A stretch of DNA of 64,000 nucleotides from Isoetes taiwanensis (Eukaryota; Streptophyta; Lycopodiopsida; Isoetales; Isoetaceae). A program made the position numbers and the translations under genes. Positions 11,179 through 22,084 of this stretch are shown here, one piece after another (the first letter of the stretch is position 1; every line of letters starts with the position of its first letter). The notes below the pieces were generated by a model. It saw nothing but the letters and a program-made list of their open reading frames with translations. It searched no databases and was not told the DNA's origin. The stretch lies in assembly GCA_021234155.1 (NCBI GenBank), contig JAJEKV010000014.1, forward strand, positions 17,640,652-17,704,651, written 5' to 3'.

Positions 11179-12702
11179 GTGGTTGATGGTAGTCAATTGC
11201 CCTCTATGAAATGTTTCTACTCTAAGATCAAGCAAATCAAGGGGTGGATTAAAAACTGGTCCAAAGTTATCAAAGAGGAGAGAACCAAGGAAAAAAACCA
11301 GCTCCTAGTGTATATGAAGGATATTAGGTCTCTTCTTCAGAATGATCCATCTAACTACAATCTCCATGTTGGTGAAGATATTTTAGAGAGAAAAATTAAG
11401 AATATTGAGGAGATGGAAGCTAAGGGATCGGCGATTAGATGTAAAATCAAATATGCTAATGATATGGACTCTGGCTCCTCTAAATTCTTCTTCAGGGTTG
11501 CAAAGAGTAGGGTTCTTAGAAACTTCATTGCTGAAACTAGTGATGATCAAGGCAACAATTACAGTTCTCATTCTGAAATTGCTAATTTTTTCAAGAGCAG
11601 ATATATGGATATCTTTAGTGATAAGCCAATAGACCCCAACATGGCCTCAGAAGCCAAAGAGTTTATTTCCACTGTGGACTCTATTCTTCCTGCTCCTAGG
11701 GAAATCATGGATGAAGCTCTCATTGCCATTCCATCTCAAATTGAGATCTATGAGATTTTAAATTCCTTTACCAAAGGCAAATCTCCTGGGCCGGATGGCC
11801 TCCCTGCTGAATTTTACATCAAGTTTTGGGATATACTCAAAACTGATGTTATCTCCCTAGTTCATGCCTTCTGGAATGACAATCATTTGCATCCTTCAAT
11901 TTCCAGTGGATTTATCTCTCTCATTCCTAAAGTTGATCATCCTTCTAAGTTTCAGGACTGGAGGCCCATCTCTCTCACCAACACCACCTACAAGCTATGT
12001 GCTAAGATTATTGCTATGAGAATCAAAAGCTTCCTTCAGAAAAATATTAGCCAAAACCAATCAGCATTCCTACCAAATAGATATATCTTGGACAATTATG
12101 TGGCTGCTATGGAAGGTCTGCACTGGAACAGAATTTCGAACCAAAATTGTATTCTTCTCAAGCTGGATTTTAAAAGAGCCTTTGACTCTGTGAGATGGGA
12201 TTTTCTGGATTTTGCCATGTCTAAATTGGGCTTCCATCCTAAGCTCATGAATCTTATACATGGTTTAAACTCTAGATCCAATTCTGCTGTCCTCATCAAT
12301 GGTGTCCCTTCTAGCTTCTTTCCTCTCTCTTGTGGAGTTAGGCAGGGATGTCCTCTTGCTCCCTATCTTTTCCTTGTGGCTGCTGAACTCTTAACTAGGG
12401 TCACTCTTCATTATCAAAATACTGCCCAGTTGAAAGGTTTAAATCTCCCAAATTCTGATGATAGTATTTCCATTCTTCAATATGCTGATGATACCTTTTC
12501 CTTCCTTGATGCTGATCTCCAAAATATTAATCTTTTTCTTAAGATCTTAAGGCAATTCTCTGCTGCCTCTGGTATCCAATTGAATTTGTGTAAAAGTATG
12601 ATCATTGGAGACCTCAATATTCCAGTTCTTGCTGGCATTAATGTCCTTCCTTCTAATCGTGCAACCAAACTAAATCAAGTTGCCTATAGCTTTGAATCAT
12701 AG
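11179..12702 (+). pseudogene. LINE ORF2, reverse transcriptase
   Basis: A 507-codon open segment of ORF2. It has the linker helices, then GKSPGPDGLPAEFY (RT motif 0/1), GFISLIPKVDHP, DWRPISLTNTTYKL, SAFLPNRYILDN, LKLDFKRAFDSVRWDF (motif A, catalytic Asp), GVRQGCPLAPYLF (motif B) and LQYADDTF at about 12475-12492 (motif C, intact catalytic Asp pair). All major motifs of L1-clade reverse transcriptase are present and intact. The frame is lost just after the thumb region at about 12690, and the zf-RVT region continues in other frames. Confidence 0.92.
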
Positions 12703-14163
12703 CATCAAAGGCCTCTGGGATCCTATTATTTCGAGAATAAAAAAGAAACTGAACAATTATGGGAATTATCTCTCTCTTGCAGGTAGATCTATCATTGCAA
12801 ATGCTGTTCTTGCCAGTTCTCATGTTTACTTTTCCACAGCTCTAGTTGCTCCTAAATATGTCTACCTGGAGCTTGAAAAGGTAATCAGAAATTTCATTTG
12901 GAAGGGAAGTCATTTGGTTAATTGGAATTCCATATGTAAGCCTAAAGTTTCTGGAGGTTTAGGTTGCAAGAACCTTTTTATTCAAGCTCAATCTCTTGCG
13001 GGTAAACTCATTTGGAAAGCTATTCATGGGAATCAATCTCCTGCTTATATCTTTATCAGGTATTGGATATCCTTAAGTCACCCTTGTGGTCATCCCTCTA
13101 TTCATCATCATCTCCCCCCTCATTCGCTTTCAATCAACTGAAGCCGTGCTCCAACATCTCCCCTCTTATGCACAATCTCATCAAGGCCCGAATGCCGTCT
13201 CCCTAATTTTCATTTCATTAAAAGAGAGGAGCTTCACTCACGATGTTCCAATCTTTTGGAATCCCATCATGACTGAGCAGAACTCTCCTGTTCTTGCTAT
13301 CAAGCATCCCAGAATTTATAAGAAATGGAATGAAGCTGGTTTGGTCTATATCAGAGACATGTTTATATGTGGTAGAGTCATTCCTTGGACTAGATTGAAG
13401 GGTATTATCAAAGGCACCTCTTTCCGATAAGAAAATTTATTTTTCATCAAACCCTTCCTCTCAAATTTAGTCAATTAATTCTCGAAAGAGGACCGAGAGT
13501 AAATGACAAAGGGGATTACAAAGTCAAAAATGTTTACAATGCAATGACTTCCAACAATGAGGGATGTAAAGCTATGCTGAAATGGTCCATTACTTATGAT
13601 CAGCTCAAAAGTTTATTTCATAATGTTTGGCATTCTTATTGCCCTCCCAAGGTCTCATATTTCATTTGGCTTATTGCTAATGGCAGTCTAAACAATCTGG
13701 TCTCTATGTCCGTGAGATACCCTAATATTTCTCGCTATGTGCCCTTTAGCTTGTAACAGGCCCGAGGATATGTCCCATATTTTCTTCCTCAGAGCTCCCT
13801 AAATGGTTTCGGTCTTGGTTCTCTGATAAATTTATGATTGAAATCAATGAGGATCTTATGTCTCTTATGAATCAGGATAATAAATTTGATAATACAGTCA
13901 TTAAAATTGCTCTATGGAACATTTGGAAAGCAAGGAATAGGGTGTTATATGGTAAAAAAAGTGTGTCCATCTTCTGGTTAAAAATGCACTTTCAGTTTGA
14001 TTTTGAGACTATTGCTACAGCACATAAAAAGAAATGTGGAGCTAATTTTGACAGGAAATGGGAAGAATATGGTTTGTATAGGGGTCACTATGATTTGTTT
14101 GCTTCCAATCTAAATGTTGTGGTCTCTAATTTATTTCTTTCTGATGATCCTAGAGTATCTTAG
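12680..14163 (+). pseudogene. LINE ORF2 C-terminal region (zf-RVT)
   Basis: Continuation of ORF2 in several shifted frames: KKLNNYGNYLSLAGRSIIAN and FIWKGS..VNW.....PK..GGLG (12680-13141), a tryptophan-rich W...PPKVSYFIWLI segment of the zf-RVT type (13544-13756), and ALWNIWKARNRVLYG (13834-14163), all hallmarks of plant L1 elements. At least three frameshifts or stops separate the pieces. Confidence 0.85.
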
Positions 14164-14973
14164 TTTCTTACGGGGAGAAGGAAACAACAAGTTTGATACC
14201 AGCAGCTCTCCCTTCATTCGGACATCTCGGGATCAAGTCATGAAAAATGACATTGCCACTTCTATGGAGTCATTCTTGATGAAAAGAGGACGTATGAGTT
14301 ACACCAAGGAGAGTGAAGATATGTGGGCAAGTATATTTTGCAGGGAGGTCATCCAGCTCCATTTACTGTGGAAATTCCTGTCAGCAAATAACCGAATTTT
14401 CACAGAAGCTCAGCTCTCAAGATATAGAACATGGTACTATAGTCACAAATTAATGGCAGATCTATATGGGTCACTGTTACTTCTTCTGGTGGATAAAGAT
14501 ATGTTTCGACTCTGCTATCATAATAATTGGCCCCTTGCCCAATATCTCTTTGGCTCCACAGATTCCTTCAATGCCTACTTCAATTCCTACTTCTCAGACC
14601 ACTGCTGAAATCCCTGTCCATTTGTCCTTTAAGCCAAGAAGCATATACCGGCTTTTATTTTATTTAGTTCTGGTTTACTCTTCTGGTGGATTTTGGCAGG
14701 TTTGCAATTTGCTCGATGGAATCGGTTCTGCTCCGGAATTGTGTTCTGCTGTTTACCTACTGCTATTTCATTCTACCAAGGGTGGTTGCTGATCGTTCTT
14801 CCTACTTAATCTGAAGACTTCATTTTGCGCTCTGTTTACATTCTATTATCAAATGCTACACTTCACTATATTTTGATATGCTTCTTCTAAAAGCATATTT
14901 TGCTATGTACTCTGAGATTTCATAATTAATGATAAAACCAACTCTTACCTTCAAAAAAAAAATAAAAAAAAAT
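14164..14973 (+). other. LINE 3' untranslated region and A-rich tail
   Basis: Noncoding-looking 3' part of the LINE. It contains a 164-codon open frame (14114-14608) without known similarity, which may be chance or a lineage-specific tail. It ends in an adenine-rich tail at 14953-14976, right at the target-site duplication. Confidence 0.7.
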
Positions 14974-15480
14974 AAATGCCTTATTGAGAATTAACTCAGG
15001 AACTATCTCCATTTGTGAAGATTCCTGCTTGGCGCTATTATATGCAAACTCTACCAAGTAGATGTAGTCACCCCATTTGGATTGCTTGTTCCACACATAG
15101 CTTCTCAACATATCTTCTAGAATCCGGTTGGTGCGTTCCGTTTGGCCGTCAGTTTGGGGATGGTAAGCCGTGCTCATAGCCAACTTGGTCTGGATTGTGT
15201 TGAAGAAGTCCTTCCTATAGGCACTTATAAACTTGAAATCCCTATCGGATATGATTTCCCTAGGCATCCCATGTAGCTTGAATATTTCTTTTGTGAAGAG
15301 CAAGGCGGTATCTAATGTTGTATCCGTGGTTCGACATGGCAAAAAGTGAGTCATCTTAGATAACTTGTCGACCACTACCATGAAGGCATTATGGCCCCTT
15401 GTTGTTCTTGGGAGTCTGGATATGAAGTCCATACTCACCACCCCCCACTTAGCAGTTGGTACTGCCAAGGGTTCCAAGAT
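14974..15480 (-). pseudogene. Chromovirus integrase core (minus strand)
   Basis: The minus-strand frame opens MEPLAVPTAKWGVVSMDFIS, the integrase entry with the first catalytic Asp. It continues with HNAFMVVVDKLSKMTHF, IISDRDFKFIS (second Asp) and TAYHPQTDGQTERTNR (catalytic Glu), so the D,D(35)E triad is present. At about 15020 the sequence jumps to QMEIVPELILNKAF, which in the plus-strand copy lies about 455 bp further on. The integrase C-terminal domain is therefore deleted. The target-site duplication of the LINE then cuts the frame. Confidence 0.88.
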
Positions 15481-15690
15481 CCCTGGAATTCAAAGCTGCT
15501 CGGCCTTTGCAAAGCTGACATTGCCGAATGTAGTTGACTGTCTCCTTCTTCATGCCAGGCCAATAGTAACTACTTCTTATCTTGAAGTAGGTTTTTATGA
15601 ACCCCTGCATGGCCGGCTATTGGGCTATTGTGAGTATCGTGAAGTATTAACTTCCTTACTCCTGATGATTTGGGGACACAAAGTTTGTCC

Positions 15691-16037
15691 TTAGAGAAGA
15701 TTGTCTTCTCTCTTGTATCCCTTATAAGCCTCTTTTTCTTTATATGTCCTTGCTTTTTTGCAAAAGCTAGCCCATATGTCCTTAAATTCTTCGCTTAAAG
15801 GCAAGGCCTCTTCAATCTTTTTGCCAAAATCACTACACAAGGTGGAGATGGCATTGCAATGCACCCGAGTCTCCAATGGTCTACGAGAGAGAGAGAGAGT
15901 GTAACCACATTTAACTTACCTGGCTTGTAGACTATCTCAAAGTCATATTCCTCAAAGAACTCCATCCATCGCCTTTGCCTCAAGTTAAGGAGTGGTTGCG
16001 TAAAAATATATTGGAGGCTTTGATGATTTGTATCCAA
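15691..16037 (-). pseudogene. Chromovirus RNase H and linker (minus strand)
   Basis: The segment reads [20 protein letters not shown] and W...[18 protein letters not shown], the C-terminal half of Ty3/gypsy RNase H (usually TDH.SL, here TNH). The usual ADALSR is changed to VTLSLS. A CT-repeat (gagagagagag near 15887) marks decay. A second frame (15691-15876) covers the linker towards integrase ([20 protein letters not shown]), matching 36770-36840 of the plus-strand copy. Confidence 0.82.
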
Positions 16038-16130
16038 CTAGAATTTCCTACCAAGCAGGTAGTGTCTCCAAATATGAAGAGCTCTTACTATATGGCTAGG
16101 AGTTCTTGATCATGCATTGGGTAGCGTTGC

Positions 16131-17053
16131 TCAGCGTCGTTCATCTTCTTGGAGTCCCTTGAGCTTTTCAAAAGAAGGTTGGACATTTTCAAGACAATGT
16201 GCCACCCAATCTTTTACCTTCTTATTCTTAGTGAGGTCCGACAAAGGGGACGCCCACTTAGCGAAGTCCTTTACAAATTTGCGGTAGTACCCTGCCAAGC
16301 CAAGGAAACTTCTCACTTCTGCGACATTCTTTAGTGGTGGCCAATCCACTATGGCTTCTATTTTTACTGGGTCCATTGAGATTCCCTCTGCTGTGACCAC
16401 ATGCCCCAAATATTCCACTCTACTTGTTGCAATGTGACATTTTGAGAGCTTACCATACAAACGATGCCGTCTTAGCTTTTCTAATACGCCCCTCAAATGT
16501 ACGATATGTTCTTCCATAGACTTGCTATAGATTAGAATGTCATCGAAAAAGATGATGATGAACTCATCCAAGAACTCTCTAAAGATGTCGTTCATTAGCC
16601 TCATGAACGTTGCTGGAGGATTTGATAAGCCGAAAGGCATAACTGCAAATTCGTAGTGCCTATATCACGTTCTAAAGGCGGTCTTATGAATGTCTTCTTC
16701 CTTGATTCTTATCTGATGGTAGCCTGATCTCAAGTCTATCTTAGAAAAGACTTTTGCTCCTTGGAGTTAGTCCATCAAGTCATCTGCTCTAGGCAAAGCG
16801 TATTTGTTCTTTATCGTCTACTTCTTCAATTGACCGTAACCTATGCACATCCTTACACTTCCATCCTTCTTCTTATGAGTGCTCTGATGAACCCGAGCTC
16901 AAGCAATTCTTGTAATTGCTTCTTGACCTCAACTAGCTCCGTGGTGCTCATCCTATAGGGGGCCTTGCTGGTAGGCTTAGTGTCTGGTGGTAGTGTGATT
17001 TCACACTCCATGCCCCTGTATGGTGGGAGCTCACGAATTTCATCTGGAAGCAC
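16131..17053 (-). pseudogene. Chromovirus reverse transcriptase (minus strand)
   Basis: Two frames. Upstream (17053-16853), LPPYRGMECEITLPPDTKPT and PYRMSTTEL...KKQLQELLELGFI form the typical N-terminus of Ty3/gypsy RT. Downstream (16640-16131) are [17 protein letters not shown], then FFDDILIYS at about 16550-16524 (catalytic Asp pair; F-F-D-D in place of YVDD), [12 protein letters not shown] and [15 protein letters not shown] frameshifted stretch with the fingers and palm motif A lies between. The element copies its RNA genome with this enzyme. Not functional here. Confidence 0.9.
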
Positions 17054-17238
17054 GTCATAGAACTCTCCTTGATTAACCTTACTACTGGCCTGGCCAGCTT
17101 ATTCAAGCTTGGTTATATATTCCACCTTGTCCTTCATTAAACTTTTGTGCAATTGCTTCAAAGAGATAAACTACGTGGCTGAAAGGACTTTCTTACCTTT
17201 GACTACAAAACGATTTCCATTGGGTGCTCGGCAATCCG

Positions 17239-17407
17239 TTCTCTGTGCAATTTTCGTCTGGGCCAAATATGTCGACCCATGTAAATTGGGCTCTGAGACT
17301 CTATATGATATGTTCTAGGCCATATTTTCTTGCTCCGACCCATTCTCTCTGGCAATTTTCATCTGGCCAAATATGGCGACCCATCTGAGACTCTGTAGGA
17401 TATATTC
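17239..17407. repeat. Diverged tandem duplication, period about 104 bp
   Basis: Copies at 17239-17316 and 17343-17407 share ttctct.tg.caattttc, tctgg.ccaaatatg, cgacccat and tctgagactct, with indels between them. Confidence 0.75.
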
Positions 17408-17693
17408 TTTGTCGGATCAATGTATATGCATATTATCGGCCAATGAAAGAAAAAGTTATATATGTTTTTATTGTGGGAAATATGGGCCAGCGGATGGTTG
17501 CGGCGGCATATTGAACACGGATGTGAAGATATTTTCCAGAATACAAACTAGAAGCATCATTTCGAATAATGTTTTAAAACATACATATTAACATGAGATA
17601 TTTATATGCAAAATTCAAATCATAAGATGGTTTGAATGAAAATAAAACTTTGTAAAAGCTTTCAAGGAATTGGATAAGCTTGTTCCAATTTAT

Positions 17694-18137
17694 AAAACAG
17701 ATGATAAGGACAACCCTTTTAATTATTGTATGACTATGTTGATGCAGGACAACAATTTAGCCACACATAACATCCTCTATGCCGTGACATATTTTTTGTC
17801 TTTTACCATATTGGATTCATAGTGAATGCATCCCAATCGAGTGTATGATTCCGAACGATGTGATCACATTTGCCAGATAAGACATGGGCCATACTTTGCG
17901 AATGGGCCAATGCAAAATGTTAGTAACAACAATTTAAAACAGATGATAAGGACAACCCTTTCAATTATTGTATGACCATGGTGATGCAGGACAACAATTT
18001 AGCCACATATAACATCCTCTATGCTGTGACATCTTTTTTGTCTTTTACCATATTGGATTCATAGGAAATTGTATGATTCCTAATGATGTGGTCACATTTG
18101 CCAGATAAGACATGGGCTATACTTTGCGAATGGGCCA
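17694..18137. repeat. Two-copy tandem repeat, period 242 bp
   Basis: Copies start with aaaacagatgataaggacaa at 17694 and 17936 and end with gcgaatgggcca. They differ at scattered positions and the second lacks a stretch near ttcatag. No coding content. Confidence 0.9.
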
Positions 18138-18953
18138 CTATATTATAACCTAAGGCACTACTTCATAACCTAAAGCTCTTTATCCACCTAATCCTTCTTT
18201 CGTATCCAGATCAAAGAAGGTAAGTAACTATGTTTGCACATAACTGATCCACATCTACCAATCTTATCATCATCCAAAGGATGGATGAGCATCTCTGGAC
18301 CTTGTGGCTTGAGTCTAGAATGCCTTTTTTATAAAATGCCTAAGGAGGATTTTTCCAATTAATTTTCTCACTGATCTACTGCGATATTTCTAGCTCTGAA
18401 TCATGTAAAACTCGTAGATAGAATGCATGGATCAGGATATAGAAATCAAAGCAATATATTCAATAAAACAAGGACTTAGATACATCGAAAAATAGTCCTT
18501 TGTACTAAGCTAAGGCACACAACTCTAAAGTCCACATCAGCTGGCTGCAAGGCTATCATACCAAGCACAGAGCATAGAAATATACAACAAGACATAATCA
18601 CATGTTATCACATGATGTAATCACATGTTATGAGATATGTCATGTTCAACACGTGCAAACACGTGAACAAGTTTGTTTACAACCATGTTACCTGCAAATA
18701 AGAAGGAGATTAAGGTGAAAACAAAGGAGAATGAATGTATGAATATATAAACTAACTTTAAGGAGTGCTTACAGCTGATGGCTTCCAAATATCAATTGTA
18801 GTCTCTAATATTACTTGTAATTATGTTCGGTTCTGGCAATCAATAATCTTATATTCATCGTATCTAAAGCCACACTGAGCTAAATAGTTAGCATATAACA
18901 AGAACAATAAAAAAGGAGAAAAAAAATACTCACCTAATACATACAAAGAAAAT

Positions 18954-19679
18954 ATGATGTTTATAGCCCCCTTTTCAATTATGAAAAGAAGAAAAGTTGG
19001 GATAAATGAAGAGTTATACGCCACCAAATATATTGATGGAGAATCCATGTCTGACCACATTGGAAAAATGCGAAATATTATGGATCAGTTGGAGGAATCG
19101 GGCAACATAAAACTCTGTGATAACTGCTCACGATATATGGAGCAGCATAATTGTTTGACTCTGCTTTCCAGTCTCTCACCAGCATATGGCAACCTAGTAG
19201 TAGTCTTCTCTAATCATCATGAGAATCTCACCTGGAAAGACGTCAGTGCTAAGGTGTTACAAGAAGAGACTAGGCTCAAAAGCACTGAACCTCAGGTGGT
19301 TCTCTTCACCAATAAGCTTCGCATTGAGAAATGCCATATCGTTGATAGCAGTGGAGCAGATTCTCGCAAGCCACGATGCACATATTGTAGAAGAGGAGGT
19401 CATCCTAAGGAAGAATGCTGGAAACTCGCTGCAGATCAAGCACAGGCAGACAAGGCAAAAAAGGCTAAGCCCGAAAAAACAGAAATTGGACATGCAGGGT
19501 GCACTATCATCCAACCACCCTCTGTGATTGAGGGAGCTTTTATGACTATTGTTGCCTTCCAAGGAGACGCAAGCACCTGGTGGCTGGATTCTGTGGCATC
19601 ACAACACATGACTCGCATCAAGGGATTTTTTTCGTCATCTCAAACCATTGTCAACGTGCCTTCTCATCAAAGCCAATAA
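18954..19679 (+). pseudogene. Copia gag and start of protease
   Basis: A 241-codon frame with the copia gag layout: MSDHIGKMRNIMDQLEESG, LLSSLSPAYGNLVV and WKDVSAKVLQEE..L, followed by a canonical zinc knuckle CTYCRRGGHPKEEC (CX2CX4HX4C) that binds genomic RNA. It runs into the protease with WWLDSVASQHMT, where the family has WxxDSGAS: the Gly next to the catalytic Asp is Val, so the protease is probably dead. The N-terminal third of gag is missing or out of frame, so the true start is upstream or lost. Confidence 0.87.
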
Positions 19680-20703
19680 TGGGAACCTTCTTCAAGCAAG
19701 TCAAATGGGAGCCCTCATCGTCATCTTGGACCAAGGTAAATCCATTGTGGTTTCCGATGTGCTGTATGTGCCTGGCCTCGACCATAATCTTCTTTGCATA
19801 GCTTAGTTGGCAGATTTAGGAGTGGATGTGCATTTATCAGCCCAAAAGGCTACTGTTATCAATTCCACATCCAAAGAAATTGTTGCCATAGGGAGCAGAC
19901 ATGGGAATTTATACAAGACATGGGAATTTATACAAGCTGGCCTCATTTACAGTCGGCTTAGTGCATCACACAACACTCTCAAACCCGTGGCATGCTCGCC
20001 TCGGCCATGCAGGAATTGAAAGCATCCATTGCACTGTAAGTTCCAAAGCAGTAACAAGTAACAGGAATTGATGATCAGCTAGATCTTCCTTCTCAATGTA
20101 TCATTTGTACCATAGGCAAGCACCACAAAACTCCATTTCCACAAGAGAGTAATCAAGCATCATTTGCAGGTCACTTCTGACATCTCAAGGTATCATCCAT
20201 GCTCCCTTGGTGGATCTATCTATTTTTTGACATTCATTGATGATTATTCTTGCTACATCAGGTGCATTTTCTAAAATTTAAGCATGAAGTTTTCTCTTTT
20301 TCAACAGTATGTGACTCAAATCGACACGCACAAAGGGGTATCACTTCAGTGCTTGATGAGTGACAATGGAGGGGAATACACTTCTCATCAAATGGAGCAA
20401 TTTTGTGCAAGAAAGAGGATCGAGCATAGAACCACCATTGCTAGAAATCCGCAACAAAATGGTATTGCTGAACGGATGAGGACTTTGAAAGACATGGCAT
20501 GTTGTTTGCTTATTGAAGCACAATTGCCCATTCCATTTTGGGCAGAGGCCATTCACACCTGCATAACGAGGTACCTGCGCAATCGGTTTGTCTCACGAAG
20601 ATCTCCTCAAAAGAAAACCCCTTTTCAGCTCTGGACATTGCAACAACCAGATTTGGGCCACCTCCATGATTCTGGCTGCCTTGCCCGTGCTTTCATCCTA
20701 AAA
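19680..20703 (+). pseudogene. Copia protease end and integrase
   Basis: In several frames: a protease tail (ADLGVDVHLS...), a pre-integrase zinc finger with WHARLGHAGIESI near 19985 and CIICTIGKHHKTPFP near 20100, then the integrase core. The first catalytic Asp region is garbled (about 20170-20215). FIDDYS is followed by LMSDNGGEYTSHQMEQFC (second Asp) and NPQQNGIAERM (catalytic Glu) in the frame 20284-20706. The enzyme would insert the DNA copy. Stops and shifts at about 20165, 20278 and 20703 inactivate it. Confidence 0.85.
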
Positions 20704-20903
20704 TAGCCAGCAGGAGCTGCCTTCTCTGCTCGCAGCACATTTTCCATCTTTGTTGGCTACTCCTTGCTCAAAAAAGGATACAAACTTTTCAATCCTGTGA
20801 TGAAGGCGGCTTTCTATAGTCGTGATGTGGAATTCTTTGAATACCTTAAAGGTGCCTTCTTGTTGCATCCACTCCCTGATCTAAGAGAGAATATCTTTTT
20901 TTT

Positions 20904-21771
20904 GTGCTAGCCCCTACTGACCTTGAGGTTTCTCATCCCCAACAGGAGCCTACTTGCATTGCTGACTTGCATGAATACCATGAGACATTGGATCCCATTG
21001 CCACTGATATACCAGAATCCTGGGACTCGCATGTAGCAGTAGACATCAATCTGCCTGAACCATCTATGCCGGCAAACGCTCTATGCAAAGATGGAAACCA
21101 ACCCTTCGTCTCTTGCGACATCACCAAGCTGCCTTCACTCGCCATAGTATCTCTGATCCTGCCACTGTTCAAGAAGCTCTGGATCGCCCGCAAGCTCTGG
21201 CTTGGAAAACTGCCAAGGACATCGAAATTGATGCCCTGCATAGCAATGGCACCTGGACGTTTGTTCCTCCTCCTGGCAGACGCATTGTTTCATCCAAATG
21301 GATTTACAAAACAAAAGTCAAGGCTGATGGCACATTGGACCGCTTCAACGCTAGGTTCATGGCTCGAGGTTTCTCCCAAATTGAAGGTTTGGATTTTCTG
21401 GACACTTATTCCCCTGTGGTTAAACTTGCTTCCATCAGAACCTTGCTTGCTTTTCCGTAGCAGGTAACTATGAAGTCCACCAAATGGACATTTAGTCTGC
21501 ATTCCTCTACGGTGACCTTCAAGAGGAAGTGTATTTGCAACAACCATTGGGCTATATCACCCCCGGCTCTGAGCACTTGGTATGCCGTCTGCACAAAGCT
21601 CTTTATGGGCTCCGGCAAGCTTCATGGAGCTGGTACTTCAAGATGCATTCCTTTCTCCTTTCCAAAGGATTTCGTAGCGGAGACTCAGACACAAACATTT
21701 ATATCTATGGCACTGAAATCAGTTTTGTTCTGCTGAGTTTATACATTGATGACACAATCCTTGTGAACAAT
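20904..21771 (+). pseudogene. Copia reverse transcriptase, N-terminal part (RVT_2)
   Basis: The frame 21083-21460 gives ALAWKTAKDIEIDALHSNGT, W.FVPPPGRRIVSSKWIYKT, ARFMARGFSQIEGLDF and DTYSPVVKLASIRTLL: the RVT_2 fingers and motif A region with catalytic Asp. Another frame (21529 on) gives YLQQPLGYI, LHKALYGLRQASWSWY and LYIDDTILV (catalytic Asp pair at 21748-21753). The frame stops making sense at 21771, where foreign sequence starts. Confidence 0.9.
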
Positions 21772-22084
21772 TATCTGAGGCATCTCAATTCACAACAAAA
21801 AAATTTTGATTCTCTAAATGGGAAATAAAAGGACAATTTACCTTTATTCACCCATGAATCACCTTTACCATATGGAGAAGTTTCTCCTGAAAATCATGGA
21901 GAATCAGTGGTGAAACTTGGAGAATTAATAGTAAATCTTGGACTGTATTCGCCATTTGTTCACCTCTAATTTACTATCAGCATTTCTACTTCTATTCTCC
22001 ATACATTCACCAAAACTTTACCTTCAAGCTTTGTAGAAAGAAGTATTAAGTAGATTGTGAGGCATTTATATTATTATGTCAACA

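Larger units (their letters stand above)
7129..14986 (+). mobile_element. L1-type LINE with 13-bp target-site duplication
   Basis: The element runs from 7142 to the A-rich tail ending about 14973. It is flanked by identical 13-bp copies of aaatgccttattg (7129-7141 and 14974-14986). It has a 5' untranslated region, ORF1 with a DUF4283-like domain and zinc knuckle, and ORF2 with apurinic endonuclease, reverse transcriptase and the plant zf-RVT C-terminal region. The host sequence on both sides is chromovirus, continuous in the related plus-strand copy, which gives an independent view of the empty site. Full length with a clean duplication suggests moderate age, but the frames carry several shifts and stops. 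Confidence 0.93.
6500..17060 (-). mobile_element. Ty3/gypsy chromovirus relic, split by a LINE
   Basis: On the minus strand the order is reverse transcriptase (17053-16131), RNase H (16037-15795), integrase (15477 to about 15020), chromodomain region (resuming at 7141-6990) and 3' untranslated region (6885-6506). The 3' part matches the plus-strand chromovirus of this window (38043-38673) closely enough to align by eye, so the two belong to related families. LTRs, gag and protease of this copy are not found. The LINE 7142-14973 lies inside it. A further deletion of about 455 bp joins integrase directly to the pre-chromodomain linker near 15020. Confidence 0.85.
17061..18953. other. No gene; decayed tandem repeats between two retrotransposon relics
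   Basis: No recognisable protein. The stretch up to about 17230 could be an uninformative continuation of the minus-strand chromovirus. Two sets of tandem duplications (17239-17407 and 17694-18137) fill much of the rest, and about 18600-18670 holds overlapping small repeats of cacatgttat / aacacgtg. Confidence 0.5.

Noticed and set aside
14114-14792. Extra protein encoded after LINE ORF2
   Set aside because: Open frames exist but have no similarity and sit where the 3' untranslated region is expected; kept as untranslated region.
18140-18953. 5' LTR of the copia element
   Set aside because: No match to 26334-27000 could be found by eye, so no LTR pair is claimed.
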